Origin: Leptospirales bacterium
GTDB taxonomy: Bacteria > Spirochaetota > Leptospiria > Leptospirales > Leptospiraceae
NCBI GenBank assembly: GCA_013297885.1
Contig: JAAFIR010000004.1
Span: 1 to 64,000, forward strand
DNA length: 64,000 bases
Direction of reading: 5' to 3'
This document shows, piece after piece, positions 18,270 to 27,229 of the stretch; the first letter of the stretch is position 1, and every line of letters begins with the position of its first letter. A program made the translations under genes and the position numbers. The notes under the pieces were generated by a model. The model made no database searches and was not told the origin of the DNA. It worked only from the letters and a program-made list of their open reading frames with translations.

Positions 18270-18413
18270 GCGATAGAGATTCAAAAAGTCCGAGCTCGAA
18301 GAGCGAAGGAGTCACGTAGTGACCGTGCTTTTTAAAGCTCGGGTCAGGTTAGAAGATTTAATTCCAAAAATTTATTCTTATCATATATTTTTTCTTCTAA
18401 ACCTGACATCGCA
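18270..18413 (-). repeat. R7: three-way-junction element, GCGATAGAGAT subfamily
   Basis: Minus-oriented copy. Left end gcgatagagat, P3 with aaaaagtcc / gctttttaaa and nested gtcacgtagtgac, box 2 agctcggg, P2 gtcaggttagaaga (18343-18356) pairing with tcttctaaacctgac (18393-18407, one bulge), box 1 atcgca at 18408-18413. It carries the same gaagagcgaaggagtc block as R5 and R6, but the P2 arms are unrelated. The remainder of 18109-18610 is AT-rich and shows no gene. Confidence 0.86.
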
Positions 18414-18610
18414 CAAAATTAAAATATAATTTTAAATATTGATATTTTTTTCAATTTTTTTTGCTTTATAAAATTTTAAATTGTTAAAAAAATAATATCT
18501 TAAGAACTAATATATTAAAATAGTTACTTAGTAAAATCAATTTATACTTCAATACGAATAATAAAAATTATAATTATATCCAAAAATAAAAAAGATTTCA
18601 TTTTAGTTTT

Positions 18611-19489
18611 ATGCAAGTTCTAGTGGTTATGAAAAAAACAAAATTTGAATTGGATAAAATTCATTTTCCTGATTTAGATTATTATAAAAAAATTTGTAAA
18701 ATTCAAAATGATTCTTTTGAAAGAATTTATGGTTCTCATTTGAGACAATTAGAAAGTAGGGAGTATTTACAAAAAAATTTGAATTCAGATTTTCATTTTA
18801 TTTTTAGAGAAGGACTTGATAATTGTAATTTAAAAAAATATGGATTAGTGATTTCACTTGGTGGAGATAATCATTTTACTTATGTTGCTCACCAATGTAA
18901 AAAAAATAGAATAATAGGTTGTAACTCTGATACAAAAACTTCTTTTGGAGCATTACTTTCTTTTGATCCAGAAAAATTAATTCAAAGTTATAAAATAAAA
19001 TTCACGGATACTTTAATAGAAAAATGGGCTTTGATCCAATGTAAAATGACTTATCCAAATGGGAGTAAAATGGAAACTGTAAATGCAGTTAGTGAAATTT
19101 CAATTCGTAACATGAGTCCAGACTTAACATCAAGGTATTTAATTTTATACGAGAACAAAAAAGAAGAACAAAAAAGTTCTGGTTTGCTTTTATACACTGG
19201 AGCTGGTTCAACTGGTTGGTATGCATCTTGTAAATCAGATGAAGACCCAAAAAGTTTTTCAAAATCCGAAACTTATTTCAAAGCCTATTCGAGAGAATTA
19301 AGTCGTAAAGCAAGAGCTAGATTTATGTTCACAGATTTTCAAGTGAATAAAACTCTCAAAGTAATTTCTGAAATGAACGGTGGAATTTCAATTGATGCTC
19401 TTTCAGAAAGAGTATATCCATTTCCTGCAGGAAGCTTAGCTGAGTTCTCACTTGCAAAAGAAAAATTATCTGTGGTTGTTTTAAAATGA
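18611..19489 (+). CDS. NAD-kinase-like protein with altered motifs
   Basis: A 292-aa protein of the ATP-NAD kinase fold. It shows the hydrophobic strand LVISLGGDN where NAD kinases have GGDG(T), and LLLYTGAGSTGW, the conserved GSTG(W) region near the C-terminal domain. The catalytic aspartate of GGD is kept but the following Gly is Asn (GGDNHF). The usual NE motif appears as SE (AVSEISIRN). A NADP-forming activity is plausible but not certain. It resembles the divergent NADK2-like branch more than PpnK. Its stop overlaps the start of the adenylate cyclase gene by 4 nt (ATGA), indicating translational coupling. Confidence 0.7.
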   Translation: MQVLVVMKKTKFELDKIHFPDLDYYKKICKIQNDSFERIYGSHLRQLESREYLQKNLNSDFHFIFREGLDNCNLKKYGLVISLGGDNHFTYVAHQCKKNRIIGCNSDTKTSFGALLSFDPEKLIQSYKIKFTDTLIEKWALIQCKMTYPNGSKMETVNAVSEISIRNMSPDLTSRYLILYENKKEEQKSSGLLLYTGAGSTGWYASCKSDEDPKSFSKSETYFKAYSRELSRKARARFMFTDFQVNKTLKVISEMNGGISIDALSERVYPFPAGSLAEFSLAKEKLSVVVLK

Positions 19490-21015
19490 AGAAAGAAGTT
19501 TTTTTTGATAGAAAATTTATTCTTAGATTTTTTTTGATAAGTCTTGTACCATTTATTTGGAATGGAATTTTTGCATCAGTAGTTAGTTATTCATTAAATA
19601 ATTTATTGTATGACAAAAAGGAATTTGAAATTTTTGTTCAATCACTATTTGTTGATCCAAAACTTAGTTGGATTAACATGACTTCATTTATATTAAGTTT
19701 TTTTATTCCTTCCTTTTTTATCACTAAATTTCTATATCCAATTTATAAAGCTTATTTTATAAAAAAAATTTTGGATGAGAATCAAGTTATAGATCGTTTT
19801 TTGAGTTACCCAAAATTTTCATCAATTATTAGTAGTCTTGGTTGGGGAATCGGAACTGTTGGTTTCTTTTTTCTTGTATATTATTCAGAAATGGAAATCT
19901 CATCAGCTACATTAATTAAAGGTACTATTGTAAATGTACTACTTTGCCTCCTTGTTTTATCCACAGTTTATTTTACAATGGATTTATTCTCAAGAAAATT
20001 TATTATCCCAGAATTATTTGATGAAAAAAGTATAGCAGGACTTCCAAGTAATTATTCTAGAAATTTACTTCACCAATTTTTGTTTTATTTTTTAACTATT
20101 TGTATAATTCCAATATTACTTTACTTCGGTATATTATTTAATTTAAAAAAAGATAAAATGGGATATTTGATTTTTATAACTGGTATTTTTATTTCAGTTG
20201 GTTTTTTGCTAACAAGATATATTTTAACTACCATTTCAAAACCAATTTCAAAAATTCAAACAGCTTTAAATGAAATCAGAAATGGAAATCTTGATATAAA
20301 AGTAAATTTAATTTCAAATGACGAACTTGGTTTTTTAGCTTCTAGTTTAAATTTGATGACAGAAGAATTAAAGGAAAAAGAATTTATCAAAAATTCATTT
20401 GGAAAAATTATAGACCCAAGAGTTAGAGATTTACTTCTTAAAGGAGAAATAAAGTTAGGTGGTGATGAAAAAGAAGTTTCTGTTTTATTTGTTGATATTC
20501 GTGGATTTACTTCAATTTCTGAAAAATTAGAACCAAACAAACTAGTGGAATGGTTAAATTTATATTTTGAAAATTTGGGTTCTTGTATTTTAGAAAATAA
20601 CGGAATTATAAATAAATTTATTGGTGATTCCATCATGGCAATTTTTGGTTCACCAATTCCTCTTGAGAATCCATCTAATTCAGCAATTTTAGCTGCAATA
20701 AAAATGCGAACTGAAACAAAAAAATTAAATGAATATTTTAAACAAAATTCTATGCCTGAATTAAAAATTGGAATTGGAATTCATACAGGAAAAGTAATTC
20801 TCGGGAATATTGGAATGAAAGATCGAGTAGAATACACTGCAATTGGGGACACGGTAAACATTGCTAGTAGAATTGAGTCTCTTTGTAAAGAGTTTCAAAC
20901 TGATATTTTATTTTCTGAGAATTCAATGAAACTTTCAGGAGTAGAAAATAGCAAATTTATTTCTGAAACAAATATAAGAGGTAAAGAAAATCAAATTAAA
21001 TTGTATTCAATTTGA
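19486..21015 (+). CDS. Membrane adenylate cyclase with HAMP domain
   Basis: A 509-aa class III nucleotidyl cyclase. The N-terminal 250 residues form several membrane helices (about six). A HAMP linker follows (about 250-300, SKPISKIQTALNEIRNGNLDIKV), then the catalytic domain (320-505). Metal-binding aspartates are in FVDIRGFTSIS and FIGDSIMAIFG. Substrate residues are the Lys in NKFIGD and the Asp in TAIGDTVNIASRIE, both typical of adenine specificity; the transition-state Asn/Arg are in NIASR. It should make cAMP in response to a membrane signal. Coupled to the NAD-kinase-like gene. Leptospira genomes carry many cyclases of this kind. Confidence 0.92.
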   Translation: MKKEVFFDRKFILRFFLISLVPFIWNGIFASVVSYSLNNLLYDKKEFEIFVQSLFVDPKLSWINMTSFILSFFIPSFFITKFLYPIYKAYFIKKILDENQVIDRFLSYPKFSSIISSLGWGIGTVGFFFLVYYSEMEISSATLIKGTIVNVLLCLLVLSTVYFTMDLFSRKFIIPELFDEKSIAGLPSNYSRNLLHQFLFYFLTICIIPILLYFGILFNLKKDKMGYLIFITGIFISVGFLLTRYILTTISKPISKIQTALNEIRNGNLDIKVNLISNDELGFLASSLNLMTEELKEKEFIKNSFGKIIDPRVRDLLLKGEIKLGGDEKEVSVLFVDIRGFTSISEKLEPNKLVEWLNLYFENLGSCILENNGIINKFIGDSIMAIFGSPIPLENPSNSAILAAIKMRTETKKLNEYFKQNSMPELKIGIGIHTGKVILGNIGMKDRVEYTAIGDTVNIASRIESLCKEFQTDILFSENSMKLSGVENSKFISETNIRGKENQIKLYSI

Positions 21016-21095
21016 AACTATAAACATATAACAAAAAATTGACTTTTTTTTGTTTATGAGTTTTTAAGTAATTAAACAAACTAATTCAGGGTAGC

Positions 21096-22994
21096 CTAAT
21101 TTAATTCTTTTTCCAAAAAAAACATTTTTAATTCCCCTTTGTTCTTAGCATAAATTTCTCCTCTTGGAGTAATGAGGAATTTTTCTTTAACAATTTCATT
21201 TAGTGCTTCTGAAATATTAATTTTTCCAACCTCAGATGATGATTCCATTCTGCTTGCAATATTTACTGTATCCCCCCAAACATCATATGTAAATTTTTTA
21301 TCACCAATTACTCCAGCAATAATTTTACCCACATGGATTCCAATTCGTATTTCAAAAATAGGTTTGTTTTGTTTTGATAAATTTTTATTTCTTTCTGAAA
21401 TAAATTTTCTCATTTCAATTGCAGCTTTACAAATATCAAATGGATGAGTATTATTTTCAATTGGAATTCCACCTGCACACATAAAACTATCTCCAATTGT
21501 TTTTAATTTTTCTAAGTTAAACCTATCCATTAAAGAATCAAAAAAACGAAAACATTCATCTAATTCAGAAACCAATTCTTCTGGGCTTAACTTTTCTGAA
21601 ATAGAAGTAAATCCATGAAAATCTGTGAATAAAATAGAAGCAAAATATTCTCTTGGTGCAACTTTTCCAGAATTTTTTAATTCATTAGCTATTTGATTTG
21701 GTAAAATATTTAATAATAATTTATCTGATTTATTTTTTTCTTCATTTAATTCTGCTGTTCTTTCAATTACTTTTTTTTCTAAATTTTCATTTGCTTCAAT
21801 TTGAATAGAAATGGTTTCCTTAATAGCATTATCTTTTTCTTCTTCTACAATTTTTTGTTTATCAGCAAGAGCTAAAGATAATAAAAAGATTTCGATTAAA
21901 ATTGAACCATATAGAAATAAATTTGTAACTGGTACTCTAACACCCATTTGTCCCAATACCATTGTCATGATTACTCCAATAAAAATAATTAAAAATGACC
22001 AAACATAAAAACGTGCATATCTATAACCACTTTTCCACGAAACAATTCCAATAAAAAAACCAAAAGTTAATGTAGTTAAAGCATAATAATTATTTAGATG
22101 TAAACTTAATTTTAAATTATTTGATAAAAATAATATAAGTAATAATGGAAAAGGAATAAATATACAAATATTGATTAAATAAGAATAAATTTTATTTAAT
22201 TTAGAAACTTCAAAAAAATCTTTCGTAAATAAAACCGAAAATAAAACAGCAAGAGGAATAGAGCTAGTTCCAATTTTATGGTTGATGATTCCAAAAAAAT
22301 CCAATACACGATTCAAATCACCAATGTTTGATAAAATTAATATTGTCATAAAAAAAACATACATAGAATAATAAAAATATATTTTTTTTCTTAAAATAAA
22401 AAGTAGTATAATCGTATTGATAAATGTAAAAATTAAAATACCATAAATTATTCCATGAAAAATAAATTCCTTGTTTGATTCATCAAGTAAAAATCTTTCA
22501 CTAACAATACTAAAACCATAAATTCTTCTTCCACCTTTTGTGTGTTGGTATAGAAAACAATTTACCAAATCATTTTTTTCTAAATCTAATGGAATTGGAA
22601 AATATTTATGTGGAACAGGTCTTTCAGAATATTTATATTTTGTTCCTGTTTTGTAGTTAAAATTTTTTTTGCCAAAACAATTTAATTCTATATCAAAAAT
22701 ATAAGGACTATCTAGATAGAAATAATTTTTTGCAGAGTAGTTTTCATTAGTTTGAATTTGAAAAAAATACCAATAATTTGTTGTAGTCCAATCATAAGGA
22801 GTTTTTATATCTAAATGTTTGGTCAGTTGATTTGATTGAAAAAGTTCAAAAATTTTTTCTTTTGAAAATTCTTCTGTTTCTTCTTCTGTAAAAACATATG
22901 GTGTTAAATTAGAATTAACATTTTCATTTTTTAAAATAATTGGCTCAGAAAATATTGAAAAAGAAATATATAAAAAAAGAATAATTTTATTCAT
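21096..22994 (-). CDS. 7TMR-DISM adenylate cyclase
   Basis: A 632-aa receptor-type cyclase. A signal peptide (MNKIILFLYISFSIFS) leads into an extracellular 7TMR-DISMED2-like domain (about 20-170, with YWYFFQIQTNENY and a PIPLDLEKND turn). Seven membrane helices span about 180-385. A coiled coil (EKKVIERTAELNEEKNKSDKLLLNILP) joins the catalytic domain, with metal aspartates in FTDFHGFTS and TIGDSF and adenine-specific Lys (KTIGD) and Asp (VWGDTVN). It probably makes cAMP on binding an extracellular ligand. Convergent with the first cyclase; it overlaps the next minus-strand gene by 8 nt. Confidence 0.92.
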   Translation of the reverse strand: MNKIILFLYISFSIFSEPIILKNENVNSNLTPYVFTEEETEEFSKEKIFELFQSNQLTKHLDIKTPYDWTTTNYWYFFQIQTNENYSAKNYFYLDSPYIFDIELNCFGKKNFNYKTGTKYKYSERPVPHKYFPIPLDLEKNDLVNCFLYQHTKGGRRIYGFSIVSERFLLDESNKEFIFHGIIYGILIFTFINTIILLFILRKKIYFYYSMYVFFMTILILSNIGDLNRVLDFFGIINHKIGTSSIPLAVLFSVLFTKDFFEVSKLNKIYSYLINICIFIPFPLLLILFLSNNLKLSLHLNNYYALTTLTFGFFIGIVSWKSGYRYARFYVWSFLIIFIGVIMTMVLGQMGVRVPVTNLFLYGSILIEIFLLSLALADKQKIVEEEKDNAIKETISIQIEANENLEKKVIERTAELNEEKNKSDKLLLNILPNQIANELKNSGKVAPREYFASILFTDFHGFTSISEKLSPEELVSELDECFRFFDSLMDRFNLEKLKTIGDSFMCAGGIPIENNTHPFDICKAAIEMRKFISERNKNLSKQNKPIFEIRIGIHVGKIIAGVIGDKKFTYDVWGDTVNIASRMESSSEVGKINISEALNEIVKEKFLITPRGEIYAKNKGELKMFFLEKELN

Positions 22995-24084
22995 AAGGAT
23001 ATTCTAATTGTAATGCAACAAAAGCAGCAGTTCTTTTTCCATAACGGTTTTCAATATTTAAAAGTGATTCTTTGAGAGTATTTTCACCTTGATTTAAAAA
23101 TTTTTCAGATAATATCAGATCAACTTTTTGTTCAAGTTTTGAATCTGAAATTATTTTTAATCCATTTTTGCTAATTATAAATTCTTTATCAGAAATAGAA
23201 ATTGCATTTGAACGATAAGTTCTAGAATAAGCATCACTAACTATAGCAAGTCCAAGTTCATCAACATCTTCTTTAATTTTAATTCCGATTGTTTCGTGTT
23301 TCCAAAATGCTAAAGTATTTTTTACTACAAGAAATTTATAACCCCAATCAAGTTGAAATTTTTTTCCATCATGTTGACTTGAAAAATTTTTCACATTTAA
23401 CTCTATTGCTAAATTTTCAGCAACTTCTTTCCCTTTCACTGATTCGACTAATGCCAATGAAACAGGAATTGATGCAGAAACTCCAGAAGTTGAAATTATA
23501 TTTTCACTTTGAACATAACGAAAATTTTGTGTCCACTTTGTATCAGGGTTTTGTTTTTGTAAATCTGAATAAGCATACCAATGAGTTGTTGCAATTTGAT
23601 CTTTTAAAATTCCAGCATTTGCTAAAACTCTTGCACCTTCGCAAATGGAAAGAACCATAGCTGATTTATTTTTTTGTTCTTTGATCCATTGAATTAATTT
23701 TTTATCTTCTGAGTCATGCATCGCTGGAACTATAATTATATCTGCACCTTCTGGATTTGAATTATCAAATTCTTCAAAAGTTTTTTCAGTTTGAATTTGA
23801 AGAGCAGGCATCATTTTTATAATTCCTTGTTCTGTTGAAAGTGAAACAACATCAAAAGCTTCAGATCTTTTTAAAACAGAATAGGGGACTATAAAATCTG
23901 TTGTCTCAGTTCCAGAATTTACTGCTAAAATCGCAACTAGATGTTTTTTATGATTTGGTTTTGGTTTTGCAATTTTTAATTTTACATTTTCGTAGTTCGG
24001 GTCAAAATCAGATTTTGTGGACAAGATAGGAAATTCACATTGAAGAAAACTGAAAAGTATTAATAATAAGTGAGAATATTTCAT
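22987..24084 (-). CDS. DJ-1/PfpI-like lipoprotein
   Basis: A 365-aa predicted lipoprotein. I chose the ATG at 24084 rather than the one 54 nt upstream: it gives MKYSHLLLILFSFLQC, a signal peptide with lipobox FLQC, and the longer form would run into repeat R8. The mature protein has a DJ-1/PfpI (class I glutamine amidotransferase-like) core with IIIVPAM and the nucleophile elbow SICEGARVLANAG, then a THWYAYSDL segment typical of AraC-associated members, but no DNA-binding domain. A C-terminal 150-residue extension is unassigned. A periplasmic hydrolase or chaperone role is possible. Overlaps the 7TMR cyclase by 8 nt. Confidence 0.8.
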   Translation of the reverse strand: MKYSHLLLILFSFLQCEFPILSTKSDFDPNYENVKLKIAKPKPNHKKHLVAILAVNSGTETTDFIVPYSVLKRSEAFDVVSLSTEQGIIKMMPALQIQTEKTFEEFDNSNPEGADIIIVPAMHDSEDKKLIQWIKEQKNKSAMVLSICEGARVLANAGILKDQIATTHWYAYSDLQKQNPDTKWTQNFRYVQSENIISTSGVSASIPVSLALVESVKGKEVAENLAIELNVKNFSSQHDGKKFQLDWGYKFLVVKNTLAFWKHETIGIKIKEDVDELGLAIVSDAYSRTYRSNAISISDKEFIISKNGLKIISDSKLEQKVDLILSEKFLNQGENTLKESLLNIENRYGKRTAAFVALQLEYPYE

Positions 24085-24097
24085 TATAAGATTTTTT

Positions 24098-24245
24098 GGG
24101 AGTTCCCTTTCTTTTAGAAGCAGTGGGCTAAAGACCACTGTCTAAAAGAAAGGTCGAGCTTTTAGCTACGGTCAAAAAAATTCTTCACTTCTACTTCGCT
24201 CAATGAACGGAATTTTTTTGACCCCGCTTCAATCTCTAACTCAAG
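24098..24245 (+). repeat. R8: three-way-junction intergenic element
   Basis: Box 1 gggagttcc (24098-24106). P2 is a perfect 13-bp stem (24106-24118 / 24141-24153) with an inner cagtgg/ccactg hairpin. Box 2 is tcgagcttttagctac. P3 is a perfect 14-bp stem (24170-24183 / 24210-24223). Box 3 is cgcttcaatctctaactcaagg. The terminal stem is GAGTT/AACTC, as in R2 and R13. It sits between two minus-strand genes, 13 nt before the start of the DJ-1-like gene, so it would be in that gene's upstream region. Confidence 0.88.
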
Positions 24246-24248
24246 GAA

Positions 24249-25424
24249 TTACTGCTCAAATAAAATTTTGCCGTCTTTTGGATTTGACAGACATAAAACT
24301 TGAGTTGTTATATTTCCTGAACTAAGTTGTCCTCCTGTTAGTTTAGAAGTTACAACAGATGGTCCAAAATCAATGATTGCTCCAATACTAGAATCAGTAA
24401 ACAAAGCTCCAATTGCTTTGTCCCAGTGAAGTGGCTTGATTACTACTTCAGTAAATAAAGCCTCAGCCAAATTATCTGAACTAGAAATTTTTCTTCCATC
24501 AAAAATAGAGTAGAGTGCAACTTTTAAATCTGCAGAAGTATAATGAAACGAAACTTTAGAAGCTAAATCAGTTTGGAATTTTTCCCAAGAACCATTCATA
24601 AACGGAGAATGAAATGGAGCAGTTGTTTTTAAATAAACAAATTTTGCTTTTCTTTCATCCATTTCTGGTTTAAATTTTTTTCTAAAAGCTAAAAGTGATG
24701 ATGGTTTTGCTGAAATTATCATTGAGTCAGGAGTATTGTAAAGGCTGATATTTAATCTATCTTGACCTTGAAATCCCAAATCAGAATTTGCTTGGTTTAC
24801 TCTTTGTTCAAGTTCATCTTTTGAATAACCAATTACTGCAACCATTGGAGCAGGATTTTTATCTCCAATTTCAGTGTTCCCTTGTAAAATTGATTCTTCA
24901 ACTGTAAAGTTTGGATACATTTCTTGTGCTCTATAACCAAGAAAAAAAATAAATCTTAAAAAATCAGAATATGTTTTTAAAAAATCTGAACCAGATTTTC
25001 CAACAGCAACAAGAGCAGCTGCAACAATTCCTTGGCTATGCCCAGTTACTCCAGCAGTGTTTGAAAGAAGTTCAGAAGTATCATAACCTTTAGAAACTAA
25101 AAGAGCGTAATTTGCAACTTGAGTTATAAAAATCATCGAAACAGAAACTGATCCTCTTATTTGGTAATCTTCAGAAGGTGCTGAATCAGGATTTTCAATC
25201 CAAGACTTTAAATCTAATCCTTCAGAAATTAAAGGATCAGATTTTGTAACTTCTGATTCAATTTTATTTAATGTGTCAAAGGAAACCTCGAAAAAATCTT
25301 TTAGACTTGGTTCTTCTTTGTATAATTTTGAAATTTCTTTTAAATATGGAGAACCTTGTCCTCCAAATTGTAAAAAAAACTTTTTGCCATTTTGTTTTGA
25401 TTCTTGTAAAAATTTTGCTGTCAT
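24249..25424 (-). CDS. Acyltransferase of the malonyl/acetyl-CoA transacylase fold
   Basis: A 391-aa single-domain acyltransferase (FabD-like). It has the opening FGGQGSPY (oxyanion region) and the nucleophile elbow GHSQG with Ser130, as well as a catalytic His in TTAPFHSPFM. The GHSQG elbow and overall form recall the acyltransferase domain of fungal FAS beta subunits and polyketide synthases more than standard FabD (GHSLG). It may load a malonyl or acetyl group on an acyl carrier protein. Its start shares one base with the stop of the RRM gene (TAATG type), so the two are co-translated. No other fatty-acid synthesis genes are next to it. Confidence 0.83.
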   Translation of the reverse strand: MTAKFLQESKQNGKKFFLQFGGQGSPYLKEISKLYKEEPSLKDFFEVSFDTLNKIESEVTKSDPLISEGLDLKSWIENPDSAPSEDYQIRGSVSVSMIFITQVANYALLVSKGYDTSELLSNTAGVTGHSQGIVAAALVAVGKSGSDFLKTYSDFLRFIFFLGYRAQEMYPNFTVEESILQGNTEIGDKNPAPMVAVIGYSKDELEQRVNQANSDLGFQGQDRLNISLYNTPDSMIISAKPSSLLAFRKKFKPEMDERKAKFVYLKTTAPFHSPFMNGSWEKFQTDLASKVSFHYTSADLKVALYSIFDGRKISSSDNLAEALFTEVVIKPLHWDKAIGALFTDSSIGAIIDFGPSVVTSKLTGGQLSSGNITTQVLCLSNPKDGKILFEQ

Positions 25425-25795
25425 TATTTTCCTCTACCGCCACCACCAGATCTTCTGACAGTGCTTCCACCACCAAACCCAGAAGTGTTTTTGCTTCCAT
25501 GAATTTTTGAATTATTTGTAGAACCTTTATCAAAGTTTTTATCTTTTGTTTCGATTTGAACTTGCTCTTGACTCACAACAGTGATAGTTTTTCCTTCCAT
25601 ATCTTTTCCATTAAGAGCCTCGATAGCTTTTTTTGCGTCAGCTTCTGCCATATCAATATGACCATAACCAAGAGAAACTTTTGTTTTTTTGTCTCTTTTG
25701 ATAAAAGATTCTTCCACTTTTCCAAATTCAGAAAAAAGTTTTTCTAAATCTTTTTCAGTGAGAGTTTGAGGAAGATTGCCTAGAACTAATCTCAT
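25424..25795 (-). CDS. RNA-binding protein with one RRM domain
   Basis: A 123-aa protein. Residues 1-80 form an RNA recognition motif with RNP2 (LVLGNL) and a RNP1-like segment (LGYGHIDM) in the expected spacing. The C-terminal third is Gly/Ser-rich with basic residues (TVRRSGGGGRGK), as in the small glycine-rich RRM proteins of cyanobacteria and some spirochaetes. These may act in cold response or as RNA chaperones. Its stop codon overlaps the acyltransferase start by one nucleotide. The pairing of an RRM protein with an acyltransferase is unexplained. Confidence 0.9.
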   Translation of the reverse strand: MRLVLGNLPQTLTEKDLEKLFSEFGKVEESFIKRDKKTKVSLGYGHIDMAEADAKKAIEALNGKDMEGKTITVVSQEQVQIETKDKNFDKGSTNNSKIHGSKNTSGFGGGSTVRRSGGGGRGK

Positions 25796-25825
25796 AAAAT
25801 TTCCTTTAATTCGATTGATTTAACA

Positions 25826-25934
25826 CGAAAAGGATCGAAGCGTTTCTTGCAGCGTAGCGAAGCAAGAAGTAGCTGAGAGCCTGTTTTTTTTGTAGGTGCT
25901 TAAATTAATTAAGTCCCTACAAAAAAATTCGTCC
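25826..25934 (-). repeat. R9: three-way-junction intergenic element
   Basis: Minus-oriented copy. Box 3 (cgaaaaggatcgaagcg) at 25826-25842, P3 with ttcttgc / gcaagaa (25844-25850 / 25862-25868), box 2 gtagctgagagcctg, P2 from about 25884-25896 pairing with 25916-25927, and box 1 attcgtcc ending at 25934. Its terminal stem is ACGAA/TTCGT, a compensated change from the common GCGAA/TTCGC. It lies in the upstream region of the RRM gene. Confidence 0.8.
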
Positions 25935-25986
25935 AAAAAACCTATTTCATAAAAATTATTTTTGCCTTGCTAATTCAAGCAAAAAA

Positions 25987-27147
25987 TTAAAAAGTGCAAA
26001 TTCCCCAAGTTGATGGGTTGACCCAACTCATTCCATTCCCTAAAAAATTATAGGAATGCTGATTGGAATGGTTTATAAAATCATCATCACCAACTCCAAA
26101 ACTAAACCCGATTGATTGCCCTTTTGTAATTGAGCTAATTCCAAGTGTTGAAAAAGGAATTTTTATTTCCATTGCCCAACCTGTATCTAAATCAGTATTA
26201 TCATTCATTGTTCCGTAATAAACATGTTGGTATGTGGTTGTGGTATCTGATAAAAAAGAATAAGTTGATCCGTTTCCTGTTCCAATCACAGGATCAGCGT
26301 TTGGGTTTCTTGGAGCAATTGTGAAAATTCTATCATTTGAATCTGTTGTGGAACTGCGATTAAATCCACCATCAAAATAAAATTCCAGTCTATCATCTAG
26401 CCAATTGGAAGAAGGATTATCCATAAAAATAAATTTATCATTTGTATAAATATAAATGTAAAGATTGTTATCATCATAAGCTAATTTAATTCTTCCTGAA
26501 ATTCTTGGATCTTGTCCATTGCTATAATTGTAAGATTGTGCCTCATCAAAATTAAATGTGGGTGCATTTGCCCAAGCAGAATCTGTATCAAGTCCATCAA
26601 TATTGATTGAATTATTTGGTATTTTTGTGGCTTGTGTTGTTCCAAGTCCAAGTATTCCACCTAAATTCACTCCGTCTGAAACTTCGTCATTATTATTTAT
26701 GATAAAGATTTTATAATTATAAAATGTTGCTGGGTTTGCAGAATTATCAGTAAAACTGGTTAGTCCACTTGATATAATTGTCCCATCATATTGGCTTGTT
26801 GGCTGAGAATTGATTTTTCTCACAACAAGAATTGATTTAATTGAGCAGCCATCATCCATTGTAGGATTGATCCAATTTATAGAAATGCTATTGGGTGAGA
26901 TAGAAGTTATTAAATTTGGTAAGAGAATTTCTTTTTTTGAGCAGACTGCAACTGGTTGAGGTAAGGGATTTGTTTCTGCATTATTTGGATTTGTAGTATT
27001 TATGGGAGTTTGAGTGGTTGGAACTTCATTATTTGGAGTATTATGTAAAAATTTGTTTTGGGTTAAAGGAAAAATAAATTTTAATTTTTGTGAAATTTTA
27101 TCTTCACATTTAATCAAAAAAAATATCAAAATTAAAAATATTTTCAT
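25987..27147 (-). CDS. Lipoprotein with FN3-like and CBM9-like domains
   Basis: A 386-aa secreted lipoprotein: MKIFLILIFFLIKC gives a lipobox ending LIKC (Cys14). A low-complexity Thr/Asn/Pro linker (about 30-68) leads to a fibronectin-type-III-like region (70-165, SISINWINPTMDDGC) and a C-terminal CBM9/DOMON-like beta sandwich (180-386) with IDGLDTDSAW, LAYDDNNLYIYI, DDRLEFYFDGG and AMEIKIPFSTLG. CBM9 domains often bind reducing ends of sugars; binding here is inferred from the fold only. It should be anchored to the membrane with its binding domains exposed. Single gene. Confidence 0.84.
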   Translation of the reverse strand: MKIFLILIFFLIKCEDKISQKLKFIFPLTQNKFLHNTPNNEVPTTQTPINTTNPNNAETNPLPQPVAVCSKKEILLPNLITSISPNSISINWINPTMDDGCSIKSILVVRKINSQPTSQYDGTIISSGLTSFTDNSANPATFYNYKIFIINNNDEVSDGVNLGGILGLGTTQATKIPNNSINIDGLDTDSAWANAPTFNFDEAQSYNYSNGQDPRISGRIKLAYDDNNLYIYIYTNDKFIFMDNPSSNWLDDRLEFYFDGGFNRSSTTDSNDRIFTIAPRNPNADPVIGTGNGSTYSFLSDTTTTYQHVYYGTMNDNTDLDTGWAMEIKIPFSTLGISSITKGQSIGFSFGVGDDDFINHSNQHSYNFLGNGMSWVNPSTWGICTF

Positions 27148-27179
27148 ATGATATTATACTTAAAAATTTAAACAAAAAA

Positions 27180-27214
27180 TAAAAAAAGAAAAAAGCGAGT
27201 TTTAAGACTCGCTT
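27180..27214 (-). terminator. Rho-independent terminator of the loa22-like gene
   Basis: Read on the minus strand, an inverted repeat aagcgagtc / gactcgctt (27193-27214) is followed by a run of T residues interrupted by one C. It lies 16 nt after the stop of the loa22-like gene and is the clearest intrinsic terminator in the window. Confidence 0.85.
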
Positions 27215-27229
27215 ATAAAATAGATTGGA

